Shown here in pieces: positions 18,563-27,778 of a DNA stretch of 64,000 nucleotides. The DNA is from Mycolicibacter minnesotensis (GTDB taxonomy: Bacteria; Actinomycetota; Actinomycetes; Mycobacteriales; Mycobacteriaceae). Positions within the stretch are counted from its first letter, which is position 1; the number at the start of each line of letters is the position of its first letter. A model generated the notes under the pieces. That model was not told the origin of the DNA. It worked only from the letters and a program-made list of their open reading frames with translations, and did no database searches. A program made the position numbers and the translations under genes. The stretch is from the NCBI RefSeq assembly GCF_010731755.1, contig NZ_AP022589.1:62001-126000 (forward strand), read 5' to 3'.

Positions 18563-21500
18563 CTAGCGCGTCAAGGTTTGGCTGAATTGGGGGTTGACGA
18601 GTTGTAGGTAGGTGGGTTCGTCGTTGTCGGCTAGGAGGATTGCGCGGCCTGCGGGGAGGCGGGCGAAGCGTTGGCCGCGGATTTTGCCGCTGTCGGCGGG
18701 GTTGCCGGAGAGCATGAGTGTGGTGGCTTGGAGGTCGTTGAGGCGTCTGAGGAGGGGGTTGGTCATCAGTGCGTGGCCGGAGCCGGTGGCGCGGCCGGTG
18801 ACGATGACGCGTAGTCCCAGATCGGTTGCTTGGGAGAGCAGTTCGATGAGGGTGGTCCAGGGACGTTGCCCGGCGTAGGGCCCAGACAGCGCTGGGGTGT
18901 CGGGGATCGCATCAACGTCGTCGATGATCAGGTAGTGGGTGTGGCCCTCATAGCTCCAGGCCGCCAGATCGGTCGCAGACAAGCCCGCCGGGGGGCGTCT
19001 GGAGCCGACCAACGCTGATAGGCCCAGCATCGCCGGGATGACCCGGTCAACGTTGGCGGTGTACTCATTGTCGGGATAGAGGGGCTCATCGACGAGGTGC
19101 AGGCGCCGGTCGATGACGGTGAACGCGACCTGCTCAGCCGTGTTGTGTTCGCGCACGGTGCGGATGAGGTGCCGCAGCAGGCTGGTCTTGCCTGACTTGG
19201 TGTCACCGAGCACCAACAGCAGGGGGTTGGTGGTGAAGTCGACCTGCACGGGTGCCAGGTCCTCTTCGCGCACCCCGATCACCACATGCTCTGGTGCCGG
19301 GTAGAGGGTTCCGAGTTCTTCGGGGGCCAGGTTGGTCGGCAGCAACCGCACCGGGGGTGCAGCCAAGCCGGGGTGGCGGGCGTTGATCGCAGCGATCTGC
19401 TCCAGGTCGGGTTGGGCGATCAAGAAATGCTCGGCGGCCATGGTCAGACCGCGACCGGGCTGGTTGGCCGGCACGGCTTCAGCCGGGCGGGTCAACGCCC
19501 CAGCAACACGCACGTTGGAGTCGCGGGCATCATGGAGTTTCAGTTCCAGGCGCAGGCCCAAACCGTCACGCATCGCCAACGGCACTTCCAGCCAGCTGGG
19601 GGTGGTGACCACGACATGGATGCCGTAGGCCAGCCCCACATTGACCAGTTCAGTGACCTTGGCCAGCAACGGGTTGCGGGTGTTGAAGGCATCGGTGTTG
19701 TCACGACTGAACCCATACAGGTTGTCGATGATCAGGAACACTTCACCGTAGCCGTCGTTGAAGGCACCGATACTGCCGTCGCGGAACGCTTCACGTTGCT
19801 GACGTGCGGTCAACAACTGCTCGAGTTCCCCGAACGTGCGGCGGATCTTGTCCGGTTCCAGCCCCGAGGCCACACTGCCCACATGAGCCAGCCCGTCGAG
19901 GGCCCGCAACTGCCCGCCCCCGTAATCCACGCAGTAGAAGCTGACTTCCCGCGGGGAATGCAGTGCTGCCGCCGAAAGGATGAACGTTTGCAAGGCGGTG
20001 GTCTTACCCGACTTGGGGCTGCCATGGATGAGCAGGTTGCCGCTGGCGGAGCGGGCATCAAAGACCAGTGGGTCACGACGCATGTCGAAGGGCTTGTCGA
20101 TCTGCCCCAACGGCCACCGCAACGCCCGCTCGGAGATCCCCGCGGTGGCCAGGGTCGCCGCCAACGGGATCGGCTCCTCCAACGGCGGCAACCACAACGG
20201 TGGCGCCTGGGGCCCATACCCGGCCAGCTGGTCACCGATGGTGGCGATCAACTTGCGCGGCGCCACCTCGGGCAACTCCTGCTCATCGACGATCGTGGTG
20301 TCCTGCCCGGAGTCCACGGCTGCGGCGGTGAACAGTCTCGGTTCCGGCAAGGCATTGATCACCACCGCCCGCGATCGCCGCGGCGGATCATAAATCCCAT
20401 CGACATAGGTGGAACGGAACTTGATCGGCGCCGCACCCGGGGCCGGCACCAAAAAGCCCTCACCTTTATGTTCTTTACCCGATTCGATGTGATAGGCGTC
20501 CTCGACACCGATGATCTGACGCGACACGCTCGCCGAGGCGACCTTCAACCCGATCCGATACGACGTGTTCTTGTCGATGTCTTTGATCTTGCCGACATCC
20601 AACGTCTGCGACGCGAACAAGATATGGATCCGGAAGGAACGGCCCTTACGGGCGACGTAGTCGAACAACTCGGCGTACTCGGGATGATCGGCCAACATCA
20701 ACGTGAACTCATCAGCAACGATGAACAGGGTCGGGATCGGCGCCAGATCATGACCGGCCGCGATCGCCGCCTCATACTCAGTCACCGAGTTAAACGCACT
20801 GCCCTGAACCCGGCGGCCCGCCTCCCGCAGCAACAACTCCCGGCGGGCGACCTCACCACGCAACGTGTCCGCGAACCGATCGGCTAGGGACTTCTTCTCG
20901 GCCATGTTCGAGATCACCGCAACGACCTGCGGGAAATGCCGGAAGATGTCCGCGCCGGCCTCACCCTTGAAGTCGGCGTAGATCACGATCAACCGATCCG
21001 CCGAATGCGTCGTCAGCAACGACAACAGGATCGACATCAACGTCTGCGACTTACCCGAACCGGTCATACCGATCATCAACCCGTGCGGACCCATCCCGCC
21101 CTCGGCCTCATCCTTGAGGTCGAAGTACAACGGCTCCCCGGTCGCGGTCACCCCAATCGGCACCCGCAGCTCGTCCTCACGAGACCGGGGGGACCACAAC
21201 GCCGGCACATCCAACTGCGAGGCATCAGCAATGCCCAACAACGTGGTGAACGTCGCACCCCGAGTGCCCGCCGACCGCAACCCGGCATGAGTGGGATTGG
21301 AATCCCAGCGTGACAACCGCCGGCCCAAATGCCCCACATCAGCAACACTCACACTGTCAGCGGCATCCACAAACCGCACCCAGCCACCGGTCTGCCAGCG
21401 ATCAATGGCCTGCCCGCCGGCGGTGATCCGCAAGATCGGGCGTTCCGGGTCGGGGTACTGCTCACGATGCGGAGCGCTAGCACCGCCCACCACAATGACC

Positions 21501-22525
21501 GTCACCCCAGCACGACCGGCACCCAACACTGAGGCCGCCACATCAAAATTCGGGTCATCAACAATCACCAACAAGTGCCGCACCGCATCAGCAGGCTCAC
21601 CGGTAAACGGTGGACGTGTCGCCAACACCGGCGCCAACAATCCCACCAACTGCTCACCACTGGCCGCCAAATACCGGGCCGGGCCCACACCATCAACCGC
21701 ACCCGCAATATCAGTGTGCGGCAACCACTTCAACCACGACCACTCCGGAGATTCCAACTCCGGCGACGCCAACGCCACCCCCAACATCGTCGGGTCATGC
21801 CAGCACACCGCCTGAGCAAGCCACGCCCGCACCGCCGCACGCACCTCATCGCCGGCCTGCTCACCCTCACCAAGCACCGTCACCCGCGACACCGACGCCA
21901 CATCCAAGCCCACCGGGACATCACGCACCGTGCGCTGGGTATCCAACAAACTGCGCAGAGCACTGTGAGACACCGGCTCCAAATCAATCTCATCAGCGGT
22001 ATCAGCCACCCGCACCGCACTCGCCAGCCCCACGACATGGCGGCCCGTGCGCACGACCAGGAAGTCCTCATCGTGGGGATCGCGTTCCCACTGCCGACGC
22101 GAACCGGGTACCGCCACCAAGTCCACCGGATCCGGATGCGACCACTCCGCCGCCGCCCGCTGCTTAGCTGCCGAACCCCGAATGTTGTCGCGGACCACCG
22201 ACAAATACCGCAGATAGTCCGCCCGCTCAGCGTCGACCTCAACAGTGCGGGACTTCTTGTCCCCGCCGCGATAAATACCCGCCGCCGCCACCAACAACGC
22301 GAACGGGAAGAACAGCATCACCGGCGAGATCAACCGCATACCCGTGGCGAACATGGCAATCACCATGCCCACGATCAACAACACGATCACCACCGGCAAC
22401 GCCCGCTGCAAAAATGACGCTGCAACCAACCGCGGCAACTCCGGCGGCGGCTCCACAGTGATCGCACCCCGATCCACCGGCGGGACCGGCAACCGACGAC
22501 GTGCCTCAAAGATCAAACGACTCAT
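18563..22525 (-). CDS. eccC: Type VII secretion ATPase EccC (ESX-3 type, three FtsK/SpoIIIE domains)
   Basis: EccC is the motor and substrate receptor of ESX systems. The 1320 residues are a single fused chain like EccC3 (about 1330). Two membrane helices lie near residues 40-95 ([10 protein letters not shown] and [10 protein letters not shown]). Three nucleotide-binding domains follow: Walker A at about 485 (G-M-T-G-S-G-K-S) with Walker B I-V-A-D-E-F, at about 832 (G-S-P-K-S-G-K-T) with L-I-I-D-N, and at about 1106 (G-D-T-K-S-G-K-T) with L-I-I-D-D-V-D. All three look intact. It starts inside the eccB stop (ATGA). The base composition of its coding strand changes along the gene: G/T-ended codons in the 5' half, A/C-ended codons at the 3' end. 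Confidence 0.96.
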   Translation of the reverse strand: MSRLIFEARRRLPVPPVDRGAITVEPPPELPRLVAASFLQRALPVVIVLLIVGMVIAMFATGMRLISPVMLFFPFALLVAAAGIYRGGDKKSRTVEVDAERADYLRYLSVVRDNIRGSAAKQRAAAEWSHPDPVDLVAVPGSRRQWERDPHDEDFLVVRTGRHVVGLASAVRVADTADEIDLEPVSHSALRSLLDTQRTVRDVPVGLDVASVSRVTVLGEGEQAGDEVRAAVRAWLAQAVCWHDPTMLGVALASPELESPEWSWLKWLPHTDIAGAVDGVGPARYLAASGEQLVGLLAPVLATRPPFTGEPADAVRHLLVIVDDPNFDVAASVLGAGRAGVTVIVVGGASAPHREQYPDPERPILRITAGGQAIDRWQTGGWVRFVDAADSVSVADVGHLGRRLSRWDSNPTHAGLRSAGTRGATFTTLLGIADASQLDVPALWSPRSREDELRVPIGVTATGEPLYFDLKDEAEGGMGPHGLMIGMTGSGKSQTLMSILLSLLTTHSADRLIVIYADFKGEAGADIFRHFPQVVAVISNMAEKKSLADRFADTLRGEVARRELLLREAGRRVQGSAFNSVTEYEAAIAAGHDLAPIPTLFIVADEFTLMLADHPEYAELFDYVARKGRSFRIHILFASQTLDVGKIKDIDKNTSYRIGLKVASASVSRQIIGVEDAYHIESGKEHKGEGFLVPAPGAAPIKFRSTYVDGIYDPPRRSRAVVINALPEPRLFTAAAVDSGQDTTIVDEQELPEVAPRKLIATIGDQLAGYGPQAPPLWLPPLEEPIPLAATLATAGISERALRWPLGQIDKPFDMRRDPLVFDARSASGNLLIHGSPKSGKTTALQTFILSAAALHSPREVSFYCVDYGGGQLRALDGLAHVGSVASGLEPDKIRRTFGELEQLLTARQQREAFRDGSIGAFNDGYGEVFLIIDNLYGFSRDNTDAFNTRNPLLAKVTELVNVGLAYGIHVVVTTPSWLEVPLAMRDGLGLRLELKLHDARDSNVRVAGALTRPAEAVPANQPGRGLTMAAEHFLIAQPDLEQIAAINARHPGLAAPPVRLLPTNLAPEELGTLYPAPEHVVIGVREEDLAPVQVDFTTNPLLLVLGDTKSGKTSLLRHLIRTVREHNTAEQVAFTVIDRRLHLVDEPLYPDNEYTANVDRVIPAMLGLSALVGSRRPPAGLSATDLAAWSYEGHTHYLIIDDVDAIPDTPALSGPYAGQRPWTTLIELLSQATDLGLRVIVTGRATGSGHALMTNPLLRRLNDLQATTLMLSGNPADSGKIRGQRFARLPAGRAILLADNDEPTYLQLVNPQFSQTLTR

Positions 22526-24120
22526 CGGGTCTCTCCCCCGCTAGAACCAACCGCTGACACCCGACGACCCGGCCGCGCATCCGGCGCCAAACCGTCATGA
22601 GCCAACAACGCATCGACGCGCGACAACGACGGCCCCACCGCAAACTGCGACAACACCGACCACGGAATCGGCACCGCAGGCTCACTCAAACCCAACGCCG
22701 ACACCGTGTCACCCTCACCACCAGTGGTGCCGCCCTCAGTGTCAATGCCATAACGCACACCCGTGTCAGAAACCCAAAACAACGGACCTGCAACCGGATC
22801 CGCTGCCGGATCACCATTCACGCTCTGCACGAAATACCCCGAACCCGCAGGCAACGCCACCCGAGCAGCAGTCCCACCCACACCAGCACCCACCAGATCC
22901 AACGTCGCCACACCCTCACGCAACGGCAACACCGAACCCGACAACAACACCAACGAACTCGTCGAAGCCCCAGCAGGCCTACTCCACTGCGCACACGTCA
23001 CCGGAGCCGACACCACATCCACCACACGCACCGGCCGCTCCGGAAAACGCGACACATCCAACAACCCCGACACCGGCAACCGCGCAACATCATCAGCACC
23101 CAACACCGGCGGCCGATCCAACCCCTGCGAATCCGAATTACGCAACACCGCCGCCAACACACCCGAAATCGGCTGCAAACCATCCCCCAGCACCGCGTAA
23201 TAACGCAACCCACCAGCAGAATTGCTCTCGGTGACCTCATGGGCTACGACCACACCACCGACGGGCACGGGCAAGCCGAACGACGGGAGGCTTCCCAACT
23301 CGGGGATCGCCGGTGCCGTCAATGGCGGCGCCTCGGGGATCGCGTTGAACAGTCCGGTAGCGATCTGCCGTGGCCTCGCTGCGGCATCCACACCAAGCGC
23401 TGCGGTCACGGCCCGATCGCTGAGGTCGATCCTGCTGCGTTTGCCGTCCCACAGCAGCCATGCGCCGGCACCGTTGTCGACCAGCACCGCATGGTCAGGC
23501 TGCAAAGTCTCGGCCCGAGAACCACTGCTGTCCAACGGACCTGCGATCAAGGTAACGCCGCTGGCCGTGCCAGAAGCGGCATCGCAAACCGTCCAGTGTG
23601 CGTCGACAGAAGTGCTTTGCACCGTCCGCTCGGGCGCCCCGGGAATGCCCAGAAGATTGCCCCGCGGGAATTCGTCGAGGACAGCCGGTCTCACCGGAGT
23701 CGGGTTGACCGGACGGCCCACGATGAGTCGCGCGGAGGTCAGGTTCAGCACCGGGTGCAGCTGGTCGCCGACCCGGACATACAACGCCGAAGTCGACCGG
23801 TCGGCCAACACCGGATCGTTGTGGGCCGCACTGTTGGGCCGAATCAGGGTCAGGACAAAGCAGCCGGCCAATCCAGCCACCAGGAGGACCGCGCCCATCA
23901 GTACCGCTCGGGATTGCGAGCGCAGTGGCTCCACCAGCATCCGGGTGTCGTGCAGCGCCACTCCGGAAGCGATCCGTCGCATGACGAAGCGCCATCCACT
24001 GACCTGGTGCTTGGTGACGAACCCGCGTCGGTACTCCACCCGGTCGGGATTCTCGTTCACCGGAGTACGAGAGGCGAAGGAACGCCGCCCGTCGTCGGAC
24101 CAATCGGATTGCTCGCTCAC
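22522..24120 (-). CDS. eccB: Type VII secretion protein EccB (ESX-3 type)
   Basis: EccB has one membrane helix and a large periplasmic domain that dimerises the ESX complex. The 532 residues compare with 538 in EccB3. The N-terminus carries the family box [10 protein letters not shown], the helix follows at about 72-93 ([13 protein letters not shown]), and the rest is the four R-repeat periplasmic domain with the two usual cysteines (W-T-V-C-D and V-T-C-A-Q). Its GTG overlaps the eccA stop. Codon usage switches sharply near 23235: the 5' half is ordinary G/C-ended, the 3' half favours G/T-ended codons. Confidence 0.95.
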   Translation of the reverse strand: MSEQSDWSDDGRRSFASRTPVNENPDRVEYRRGFVTKHQVSGWRFVMRRIASGVALHDTRMLVEPLRSQSRAVLMGAVLLVAGLAGCFVLTLIRPNSAAHNDPVLADRSTSALYVRVGDQLHPVLNLTSARLIVGRPVNPTPVRPAVLDEFPRGNLLGIPGAPERTVQSTSVDAHWTVCDAASGTASGVTLIAGPLDSSGSRAETLQPDHAVLVDNGAGAWLLWDGKRSRIDLSDRAVTAALGVDAAARPRQIATGLFNAIPEAPPLTAPAIPELGSLPSFGLPVPVGGVVVAHEVTESNSAGGLRYYAVLGDGLQPISGVLAAVLRNSDSQGLDRPPVLGADDVARLPVSGLLDVSRFPERPVRVVDVVSAPVTCAQWSRPAGASTSSLVLLSGSVLPLREGVATLDLVGAGVGGTAARVALPAGSGYFVQSVNGDPAADPVAGPLFWVSDTGVRYGIDTEGGTTGGEGDTVSALGLSEPAVPIPWSVLSQFAVGPSLSRVDALLAHDGLAPDARPGRRVSAVGSSGGETR

Positions 24121-25958
24121 GCCTGCACCTCCAATCCGAGGCCGCGCAGCAACGGTGCCACCGAGTTACTAACGTCGTCGGCCGTGATGGTCATGAGCTC
24201 CTCATCGGTGAACGCCTCGGTGCCGGCCTGTTCGGAATGGTCAAGCCGGAATTCACGCTCTTCCTCGGAGCGCTCCACCAGGTTTCGCACGAACCGGCCG
24301 TTACCGGCGATGTCGAGGCTGCGCCGATCAACACCGTTGGCATCCGGGTGCGAGGCAGACGCCAAGTGCGCGAACAAGGTCTGAAGGTCTTCCTGCGCGG
24401 AGGGCTCAAAGACGCTGTCGCGGTGTTGCGCCATCACCGTGGCGATCTCCACCAGCTCGGCCGCTGTGTAGGACGGGAAGTCGATGCTGCGGCTGAAGCG
24501 TGACCGCAGACCTTCATTGGTGTCGAGGAACCGGTCGAGGTCGGCCCGGTAACCCGCGATGATCACCACGAGCCGGTTGCGGTCGTTCTCCATCCGCGCC
24601 AGCAGCGTGTCGATCGCGATGAGGCCGAAGTCGTTCTTGGCACCGGTGGCCACCAGGGCGTAGGCCTCATCGAGGAACAGCACGCCGTCCAACGCGCTGT
24701 CGATGACCGCGTTGGTCTTGGCCTCGGTCTCCCCGATGTGCTGACCGATCAGGTCAGCCCGGTGGACCTCTCGCACGTTCTCCTTCTTCAACAGTCCCAA
24801 GCCGCAGTAGATCTTGGCCACCACGCGAGCGATGGTGGTCTTACCGGTTCCAGGCGGACCCGCGAAAACCAGGTGATGAGCACGCTGAGCGACGGCCAAG
24901 CCATGCTGTTCACGCCGGATCGCCATCGCCACGGAACTTTTGAGCCGCTGAACCTGATCCTTGACCTCGTCGAGCCCGATGAATTCGGCGAGTTCACGTT
25001 CGGCCTCGGCCAGTAGTTCGGCCTTGCGCTCGTGTGATCCCGGATCGATGAAGTCGGCTTCAGCCGGCTCGGTCGCGGGGTCCCAGGGATCGGTCCTCGC
25101 CGCGATCCGATCCGCGGTGGTCGTGACGATCCCGAAACTGTGGTCCAGCAAGGCATGCTGGACCTCTTCGTTCTCCGGATTGGCCGCATAGAGGTCCTGC
25201 AGTACCTCCGCCGCGGTCTCCTCATCGTCCTGCGCCCGCAAGATAAGACCCTTTGCCAGCGCGCCATCGGTGGCGGCGACCGCGATCGGGCCTTCCGGTT
25301 CTTCGAGGTAGGACAACGCCGGCGCGTACATACCCAGCCGGGCCAGCGCTGTGCCCAGGGCGATCTTGGCGGCGTGGGCGAACAGCTCGTCGAGTCCTGG
25401 ATCGTTGACGATCGGCGTCAGCAGCTTGACGACATCCGACCAACGCTGAGCCCGATAGTGGATCACGATGGCGATCCAGCGGGCGTCACGGAAACCTGGC
25501 CTGCGCTCAGCGATCTCGATGACGATCCGATTGGCCTCGCCGAAACGGCCGGCCGCAGCGAGCGCGGCGGCGTAGGCCAGTCGAAAGTCGTCGGTATCGG
25601 TGGCGCGGAACTTCAGGTAGAGACCTGAGTCGTAGTGGAAGCCCAGTTCGCCCGGCGGAAGCTCAAGCTTCCGCTGCAGGATTCCCACCGTGGGCGCGGT
25701 GCGCCACACTGCCTCCAGCACCCGTGGCGATGTATCACCGGCCGCAGCCAGCCCCACCCATGCGTCGCACTGCTCATGGGCGACGCGGGTCAACGCCGCG
25801 AAACCGGTGCGAGCCGCGTCCAGGTCGGCGGGCCGCTTCCGACCGTGGACCGCAATGCCCAGTGCCCTACTGCAGGTGGCGAACCGGCTGACGACGTCGG
25901 CGTCCACTCTGGCTGTGGCGGTGCGTGCGTCCAGCACACCCACGTCACGGTTACTCAT
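24117..25958 (-). CDS. eccA: Type VII secretion AAA+ ATPase EccA (ESX-3 type)
   Basis: EccA is a cytosolic CbxX/CfqX-type AAA+ protein thought to act on ESX substrates and chaperones. 613 residues: an N-terminal TPR-like helical half (1-280) and a C-terminal AAA+ domain with Walker A (G-P-P-G-T-G-K-T), Walker B (V-L-F-L-D-E-A-Y-A-L) and the sensor/arginine segment (E-G-L-R-S-R-F). Long stretches equal EccA3, for example the segment C-G-L-G-L-L-K-K-E-N. The ATG at 25958 is preferred over a GTG at 25976, but its ribosome site is weak. It lies 50 bases after the dioxygenase gene, on the same strand. Confidence 0.94.
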   Translation of the reverse strand: MSNRDVGVLDARTATARVDADVVSRFATCSRALGIAVHGRKRPADLDAARTGFAALTRVAHEQCDAWVGLAAAGDTSPRVLEAVWRTAPTVGILQRKLELPPGELGFHYDSGLYLKFRATDTDDFRLAYAAALAAAGRFGEANRIVIEIAERRPGFRDARWIAIVIHYRAQRWSDVVKLLTPIVNDPGLDELFAHAAKIALGTALARLGMYAPALSYLEEPEGPIAVAATDGALAKGLILRAQDDEETAAEVLQDLYAANPENEEVQHALLDHSFGIVTTTADRIAARTDPWDPATEPAEADFIDPGSHERKAELLAEAERELAEFIGLDEVKDQVQRLKSSVAMAIRREQHGLAVAQRAHHLVFAGPPGTGKTTIARVVAKIYCGLGLLKKENVREVHRADLIGQHIGETEAKTNAVIDSALDGVLFLDEAYALVATGAKNDFGLIAIDTLLARMENDRNRLVVIIAGYRADLDRFLDTNEGLRSRFSRSIDFPSYTAAELVEIATVMAQHRDSVFEPSAQEDLQTLFAHLASASHPDANGVDRRSLDIAGNGRFVRNLVERSEEEREFRLDHSEQAGTEAFTDEELMTITADDVSNSVAPLLRGLGLEVQA

Positions 25959-26008
25959 TCTCAGATCACTTCCCACTCAAAGCTGTACGGCCCGGGTCGA
26001 GCGGTGGC

Positions 26009-26974
26009 TTATGCCACTGCTCGGGGCTCTGCGATGACGGAGTACGCCGAAGCGTCCCCTTGGAGTACGCGGCTGCGCTCGCCGTGGACACTGACGGGAA
26101 TGTCGCCGGCGAGGGTGATGCGGTGCAACCGCCGATGCGCCTGCCCGAAGTCGGAGACTCCGTAGTGCTGGGTAGAACGGTTGTCCCAGATCGCCAGATC
26201 GCCCAGCTGCCAGTTCCACCGGATGGTGTTCTCCGGCCGGGTGATCCGCTCCTGGAACAGCTGGAACAGCGCACGCGACTCGGAGTGCTTCACATCGGCG
26301 ATTCGCTGCACAAAGTTGCCGAGAAGCAGCGAACGTTCTCCGCTCTCGGGATGCACCCGGACCACCGGGTGCTGCGTCTCGTACGTGGTGGAGTTGAACG
26401 TCTGGATGTACTGCTGGAACTCTTCGGATTGCAGAAGGTCGGCGTACTTCTCCAGCTGCTTGGAGTCGGTCAAGTCGAGCTGCGTGTAGTCGAAGGCGTT
26501 GCTGTGCACGGCCCAGAGCTCGTCCGCCAGCCGGGCCAGCGGATGGGGCAGCTGCTCGTAGGCGGTGACGGTGTTCGCCCACAGGGTGGTTCCGCCGTAG
26601 GGGGGCAGCTCTACGGCCCGCAGAAGTGATGCCTTGGGGGCCCGATCCACGAACGTGACGTCGGTGTGCCAGCTGTTGGCGGCGGTGCCTCCAAACGAGT
26701 CGATCGGCAGGATCGCGCCCTCGCCCTTCAGCAGCGGGTGGGGCGCCGTCGGGGTACCCAGCAACTGCGCGAACTCGAACTGGCTGACGTCGTCCAGATT
26801 GTGCTGTCCCCGGAAGAAGATGACCTTGTGGGTGACCAACGCGTCGTTGATCGCGGTGACCGTCTCGTTGTCCAGGTCACCGCCCAACTGGACGCCATCT
26901 ATCCGGGCGCCGATGTATTCGCCGAGTTTCACCACGTCGAGGTCGGTGCGGGTGGGCGACGAGCTGCTGGACAT
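26009..26974 (-). CDS. Fe(II)/2-oxoglutarate dioxygenase, TauD family (Rv3406-like alkyl sulfatase)
   Basis: A 321-residue TauD/TfdA enzyme. The iron-binding facial triad is visible: His and Asp in S-W-H-T-D-V-T-F and the distal His in S-T-Q-H-Y-G, with the 2-oxoglutarate Arg in L-H-R-I-T-L. The closest protein I know is Rv3406 of M. tuberculosis, a type II alkyl sulfatase that cleaves alkyl sulfates oxidatively (shared [14 protein letters not shown] and A-I-W-D-N-R). The exact substrate is inference. The ATG has GAGGAGAG 4 bases upstream. It lies between esxH and eccA on the same strand, so it is embedded in the ESX operon, where no canonical ESX-3 has such a gene. Confidence 0.93.
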   Translation of the reverse strand: MSSSSSPTRTDLDVVKLGEYIGARIDGVQLGGDLDNETVTAINDALVTHKVIFFRGQHNLDDVSQFEFAQLLGTPTAPHPLLKGEGAILPIDSFGGTAANSWHTDVTFVDRAPKASLLRAVELPPYGGTTLWANTVTAYEQLPHPLARLADELWAVHSNAFDYTQLDLTDSKQLEKYADLLQSEEFQQYIQTFNSTTYETQHPVVRVHPESGERSLLLGNFVQRIADVKHSESRALFQLFQERITRPENTIRWNWQLGDLAIWDNRSTQHYGVSDFGQAHRRLHRITLAGDIPVSVHGERSRVLQGDASAYSVIAEPRAVA

Positions 26975-27056
26975 AGTTCTCTCCTCAAGGTTGTACGAGC
27001 TGACTTGTGTGCGATGTTCATGCGGTGCGCCGACGATCCGTCATGCGCGGCGGGAG

Positions 27057-27074
27057 GCCGAAAAACATTTCGGC
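27057..27074. promoter_or_regulatory. Perfect hairpin in the esxH-dioxygenase spacer
   Basis: GCCGAAA-AACA-TTTCGGC, a 7-base stem with a 4-base loop, in the 161-base gap between esxH and the dioxygenase gene. No T-run follows on the minus strand, so it is not a classical terminator. It could be an attenuator, an RNA-processing site that sets the ratio of esx to ecc products, or an operator. The spacer also holds an 11-base direct repeat, AAGGTTGTACG, at 26987 and 27078. Confidence 0.5.
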
Positions 27075-27135
27075 GCAAAGGTTGTACGGGGAAAGGCGCG
27101 TCGATCTGGACGCCCCGAATGAGCTGGCGCCGGAG

Positions 27136-27423
27136 TCAGCCCCAGCGGGCGGCCTCGGCGGTATCGCGCGCGTTCATCAGCAACGTGTTGGTCTCGTGCG
27201 TCGACGCCATCGCGCGATAGGCCAGAACCAACTCCTCCATCGCCTGGTTCCACTGCACCTGCCACGCCTGATAGGTCAGCCCGGTATCGCCCTGCCACGC
27301 CGCGTGCAACGCCGCCTGCTCAGTGGCGATGTCCGCGCCCACCGCCTGCAACGTGCCCGCGTACCCATTCATCTCCGCGGCGTGCGCCAACATCGCCGGG
27401 TAGTTGTACAGAATCTGCGACAT
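27136..27423 (-). CDS. esxH: EsxH-like WXG100 protein with altered zinc site
   Basis: The 95-residue partner of EsxG in the secreted heterodimer. It aligns residue for residue with EsxH of M. tuberculosis ([11 protein letters not shown] at the start, A-W-Q-G-D-T-G as the W-x-G turn, A-R-D-T-A-E-A-A at the end). EsxH binds zinc through His14, His70, His76 and Glu77. Here His14, His76 and Glu77 remain, but residue 70 is Arg (codon CGC at 27214-27216). The ATG at 27423 is used; a GTG is directly before it. It lies 18 bases after esxG. Confidence 0.95.
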   Translation of the reverse strand: MSQILYNYPAMLAHAAEMNGYAGTLQAVGADIATEQAALHAAWQGDTGLTYQAWQVQWNQAMEELVLAYRAMASTHETNTLLMNARDTAEAARWG

Positions 27424-27441
27424 CACTCAATTCCCTTCTCG

Positions 27442-27735
27442 TCAGAATCCGGTGTAGGAGCTCGCCGCCGCGGCGTCAGCCGCCACATACGTGCTGCCCG
27501 CATCCGCCAAGTTCACCTGCGCCGTGTCCAGCAACGCATTCACCCGTGCCGCCAACGCCACAAACCGCGCATGCGATCCCTGAAACGCCGCGGCCGCCTC
27601 ACCCACATGCACCGCCTGCGCCGACAACGCCGCCTGCTCCGCCTGCGCCATCGTCGACCGCATCAACGCCGCCTTGGCACCAAACGCCGACTCCGACGCC
27701 ACCAACTGCGGAATATGTGCATCCAAAAAACTCAT
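27442..27735 (-). CDS. esxG: EsxG-like WXG100-family protein
   Basis: 97 residues, the exact length of EsxG, and with the same sequence along nearly the whole chain (D-A-H-I-P-Q-L-V-A-S at the start, T-Y-V-A-A-D-A-A-A-A-S at the end). The C-terminal Y-V-A-A-D gives the Y-x-x-x-D export signal recognised by ESX machines. As in EsxG the W-x-G turn is replaced by A-F-Q-G. GGGAG lies about 7 bases before the ATG. It lies 43 bases downstream of the PPE gene and 18 upstream of esxH, forming the substrate pair of this locus. Confidence 0.96.
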   Translation of the reverse strand: MSFLDAHIPQLVASESAFGAKAALMRSTMAQAEQAALSAQAVHVGEAAAAFQGSHARFVALAARVNALLDTAQVNLADAGSTYVAADAAAASSYTGF

Positions 27736-27778
27736 CGTCTACTCCCTGTCCACATCGATTGCCTTGTGTTTCCGGTGA

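Noticed and set aside
22597..24384. A 595-residue open frame antisense to eccB and eccA, and similar long antisense frames at 19286-20887 and 1732-3279
   Set aside because: The antisense products are low-complexity, rich in Arg/His/Gln/Thr, and have no ribosome site. They arise from the codon skew of the real genes on the minus strand.
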